NCBI GenBank assembly: GCA_964504625.1
Contig: CAZDEK010000056.1
Coordinates: 1 to 5,515, forward strand
DNA from: CAZDEK01 sp964504625
GTDB taxonomy: Bacteria > Patescibacteriota > Saccharimonadia > CAILAD01 > GCA-016700035
Direction of reading: 5' to 3'
DNA: 5,515 bases
Part shown: in pieces, positions 4,120 through 5,515 of the stretch
How positions within the stretch are numbered: position 1 is the first letter of the stretch
How the letters are laid out: every line of letters starts with the position of its first letter
Made by a program: the position numbers and the translations under genes
The notes under the pieces: generated by a model
What the model saw: only the letters and a program-made list of their open reading frames with translations
Told to the model about the DNA's origin: nothing
The model's database searches: none

Positions 4120-4905
4120 TTATGGCAGTGTCACTGAATTCAAGATTTTGTTGTAAGCGTCCAGTAACGTAGCATCGTCATTATTATCGGTCTGAATGAT
4201 TACTGTTTTGTCACGGTATTCAACTAAGACGAGTGTGCCAGCTGTCTCACGACGGTCAAATTTACCAACGTAGCGGATAGCATCACGACCATCGACTTTG
4301 AGCTCCTCGCCAGCCTTCAGCCCATTCCGGCCCTCTTTGGCGTCGCGATCGTAGCCTGCCTTCACTTTCGAGTACAATTCGTTGCGGACCGTGACCCGCA
4401 ACGCCAGATTCTTTGCCGCAGTATCGACCTTATCAGGATTCGCTAGCACAATCAGTGGAGTAGATCCCGAACCAGCCGTAGAGATACTAAAATTCTTCGG
4501 AATCTCCATCGTGAAGCCTCCAAGTTCTTTAGGTGCAGTATAGGTGCGGGTATCGCTCAGGCTCGCCTTGACCGTAGCCTCATCATCTTCTTTCTTTTGG
4601 GCATCGCGACCCGCCGTCTCACCTTTATCATACTGGACTTTATTAACGCTCACCGCGCGACCGTAGAGAAACCCAAACACCAAAGCCACGATCACCGCTA
4701 TCGCTAGCGCACCCATCAGCACGTAAGTCACCAGTTTAATGCGCTTATACTTCTCTTCGGTAGTCTTAAGATTTGCCTCAACTTGCTGGTGTTGCACCTC
4801 TGCCACACCAGCACCAAAGCCTGGTGGCGGCGTGATAGGCACTTCGCTGGCAGGCGGAATCGGTGTTCCTTCAGGCTTTGGTTGCTGGGGTGTGGTTGGT
4901 GGCAT
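4120..4905 (-). CDS. Single-pass membrane protein with Pro-rich N-terminus, unknown function
   Basis: I do not recognise a named gene. The 261 residues fall into a proline-rich, probably cytoplasmic tail (about 1-33, PPTTPQQPKP and ITPPPGFGAG), a short charged helix (about 35-57), one hydrophobic segment at about 58-82 (YVLMGALAIAVIVALVFGFLYG), a charged linker (83-125), and an outside domain from about 128 to the end. That domain has FTMEIPKNF, a VDGRDAIRY strand and a final LLDAYNKILNSVTLP helix-strand. The pattern resembles PsbP/Mog1-like folds found in lipoproteins and anchored extracytoplasmic proteins, but this is only fold-level intuition. No signal-peptidase site is seen, so it is probably an anchored N-in protein. 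No Shine-Dalgarno precedes the ATG; the start is fixed by the Pro-rich tail and by stops upstream. Confidence 0.82.
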   Translation of the reverse strand: MPPTTPQQPKPEGTPIPPASEVPITPPPGFGAGVAEVQHQQVEANLKTTEEKYKRIKLVTYVLMGALAIAVIVALVFGFLYGRAVSVNKVQYDKGETAGRDAQKKEDDEATVKASLSDTRTYTAPKELGGFTMEIPKNFSISTAGSGSTPLIVLANPDKVDTAAKNLALRVTVRNELYSKVKAGYDRDAKEGRNGLKAGEELKVDGRDAIRYVGKFDRRETAGTLVLVEYRDKTVIIQTDNNDDATLLDAYNKILNSVTLP

Positions 4906-4931
4906 TTAAGTTTGGATTATGCTTGTGTTTG

Positions 4932-4937
4932 ATTATA
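4932..4937 (-). promoter_or_regulatory. Possible -10 box of the membrane-protein gene
   Basis: A perfect TATAAT lies 26 bases before the ATG, in the 43-base gap after the peroxiredoxin stop. No good -35 stands 17 bases upstream and no TGn precedes it, so support is the hexamer alone. ATAGC-N8-GCTAT (4952-4935) overlaps it and the preceding stop codon. Confidence 0.35.
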
Positions 4938-4948
4938 GCTTATTTTGG

Positions 4949-5479
4949 CTATTTCTTCTCGACAAGTTTTTCACCAGGCTGCCAGTCAATGGGGCACAGT
5001 CCGCCGGTTTGAAGAGCTTGCACGACGCGGAGAGTTTCAGCGACCGAACGGCCGACGTTACCATCGGAAACAACAAAGTAGCGAATGTTCTGCTCTGGAT
5101 CGATGATAAACAGTCCTCGCTCTGCTTCACCTACCTCTTCATTGAGTACTTCATAAGCACGGCTTATACGGTGAGCCGGGTCTTCCAAGACAGGATACTC
5201 AACGTCTTTCAGGTCTCGTTCGAACCAAGCTTTATGGCTCTGAATGGTGTCTGTCGATGCCGCCAAGACTTCACAATTTGCCTTCTTAAACTCGTCATAG
5301 TGCTTCTGGAAGCCCTCAATTTCTGTTGGACAAACAAAGGTAAAATCACGCGGATAAAAGAACAGTACCAGCCACTTGCCGGCAAAGTCTTTCAAGTTTA
5401 CCTGTTTATAGTCATCGGGCAGACCTTTTTGATATGCACTAGCGGTAAATTCTGGTGCAGGTTGATTGAGTCGAATCAT
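4949..5479 (-). CDS. ahpC: Typical 2-Cys peroxiredoxin (AhpC/Prx1 type)
   Basis: It reduces hydrogen peroxide, organic peroxides and peroxynitrite in the cytoplasm through a reactive cysteine, and is then recycled by a thioredoxin- or AhpF-like reductant not present in this window. The 176 residues show FYPRDFTFVCPTEI, giving P43, T47 and the peroxidatic C50; the catalytic Arg is R144 in GNVGRS. The resolving cysteine C162 sits in TGGLCPIDWQPGEK. The C-terminus stops 14 residues after it, with no YF tail, and there is no GGLG loop, as in bacterial peroxiredoxins that resist over-oxidation. The symbol is family-level. The ATG follows AAGGAGG at four bases, the best ribosome binding site in the window, consistent with high expression. 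The TAG stop is 43 bases before the membrane-protein gene. Confidence 0.95.
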   Translation of the reverse strand: MIRLNQPAPEFTASAYQKGLPDDYKQVNLKDFAGKWLVLFFYPRDFTFVCPTEIEGFQKHYDEFKKANCEVLAASTDTIQSHKAWFERDLKDVEYPVLEDPAHRISRAYEVLNEEVGEAERGLFIIDPEQNIRYFVVSDGNVGRSVAETLRVVQALQTGGLCPIDWQPGEKLVEKK

Positions 5480-5483
5480 ACTT

Positions 5484-5490
5484 CCTCCTT
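5484..5490 (-). promoter_or_regulatory. Ribosome binding site of the peroxiredoxin gene
   Basis: AAGGAGG lies four bases before the ATG and is fully complementary to the usual 16S rRNA 3' end. Upstream is the AT-rich CGTATATAAAT (about 5492-5502), which may include a -10 element, but the window ends at 5515, before any -35 could be judged. Confidence 0.8.
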
Positions 5491-5515
5491 ATTTATATAC
5501 GATAGATTGATCTAC

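Noticed and set aside
4933..5130. 65-codon minus-strand ORF overlapping the peroxiredoxin
   Set aside because: It is an out-of-frame shadow of the peroxiredoxin coding sequence.

Overview
All supported genes in this window lie on the minus strand, so the genes below run from the right edge to the left. The order is: an AhpC-type peroxiredoxin, a single-pass membrane protein with a proline-rich cytoplasmic tail, a degenerate histidine-kinase-like protein, a lone receiver-domain protein, recO, a homodimeric-type glycyl-tRNA synthetase, mraZ, and the first 39 codons of rsmH (mraW), cut by the left edge. Base composition is mixed and close to half GC. No tRNA, rRNA, IS element, CRISPR array or integrase was seen.

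The compact layout suggests a small-genome bacterium. Features pointing this way are the ATGA overlap of the receiver gene and recO, gaps of tens of bases, short versions of conserved proteins, a RecO with no cysteines, and a mixture of strong Shine-Dalgarno starts and apparently leaderless starts. I lean towards Patescibacteria/CPR, perhaps Saccharibacteria. This is a judgement from gene style, not a proven placement. UGA appears to act as a normal stop, for example at the ends of recO and the receiver gene.

Region by region: (1) 4906-5515 holds the peroxiredoxin with a near-perfect AAGGAGG ribosome binding site. (2) 4120-4905 is a membrane-anchored protein of unknown function. (3) 3051-4059 is a kinase-like/receiver pair in which both phosphotransfer residues appear to be lost: the H-box His is Gly and the receiver Asp is Glu. 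The pair overlaps recO and is followed by glycyl-tRNA synthetase. Extended -10 boxes sit only 6-9 bases before the start codons of the receiver gene and the synthetase gene, which implies leaderless or almost leaderless mRNAs. (4) 799-977 carries a textbook promoter for mraZ (TTGACG-17-TATAGT) with GTGGGT repeats that look like binding sites for MraZ itself. (5) 120-447 separates mraZ from rsmH and has no credible gene. It contains a roughly 256-nt segment whose two ends pair in a 21-23 bp helix, with further internal hairpins. G-U wobbles complete the helices only in minus-strand RNA. The 3' arm ends 7 bases before the rsmH start codon. This is the best candidate here for an undescribed system, a structured leader controlling rsmH and the downstream division/cell-wall (dcw) genes.

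Together the left part is the start of the dcw cluster, apparently controlled transcriptionally by MraZ and perhaps post-transcriptionally by the structured leader. The right part is a housekeeping and signalling group in which a phosphorylation-independent two-component-like pair is linked to DNA repair (recO) and translation (glycyl-tRNA synthetase).
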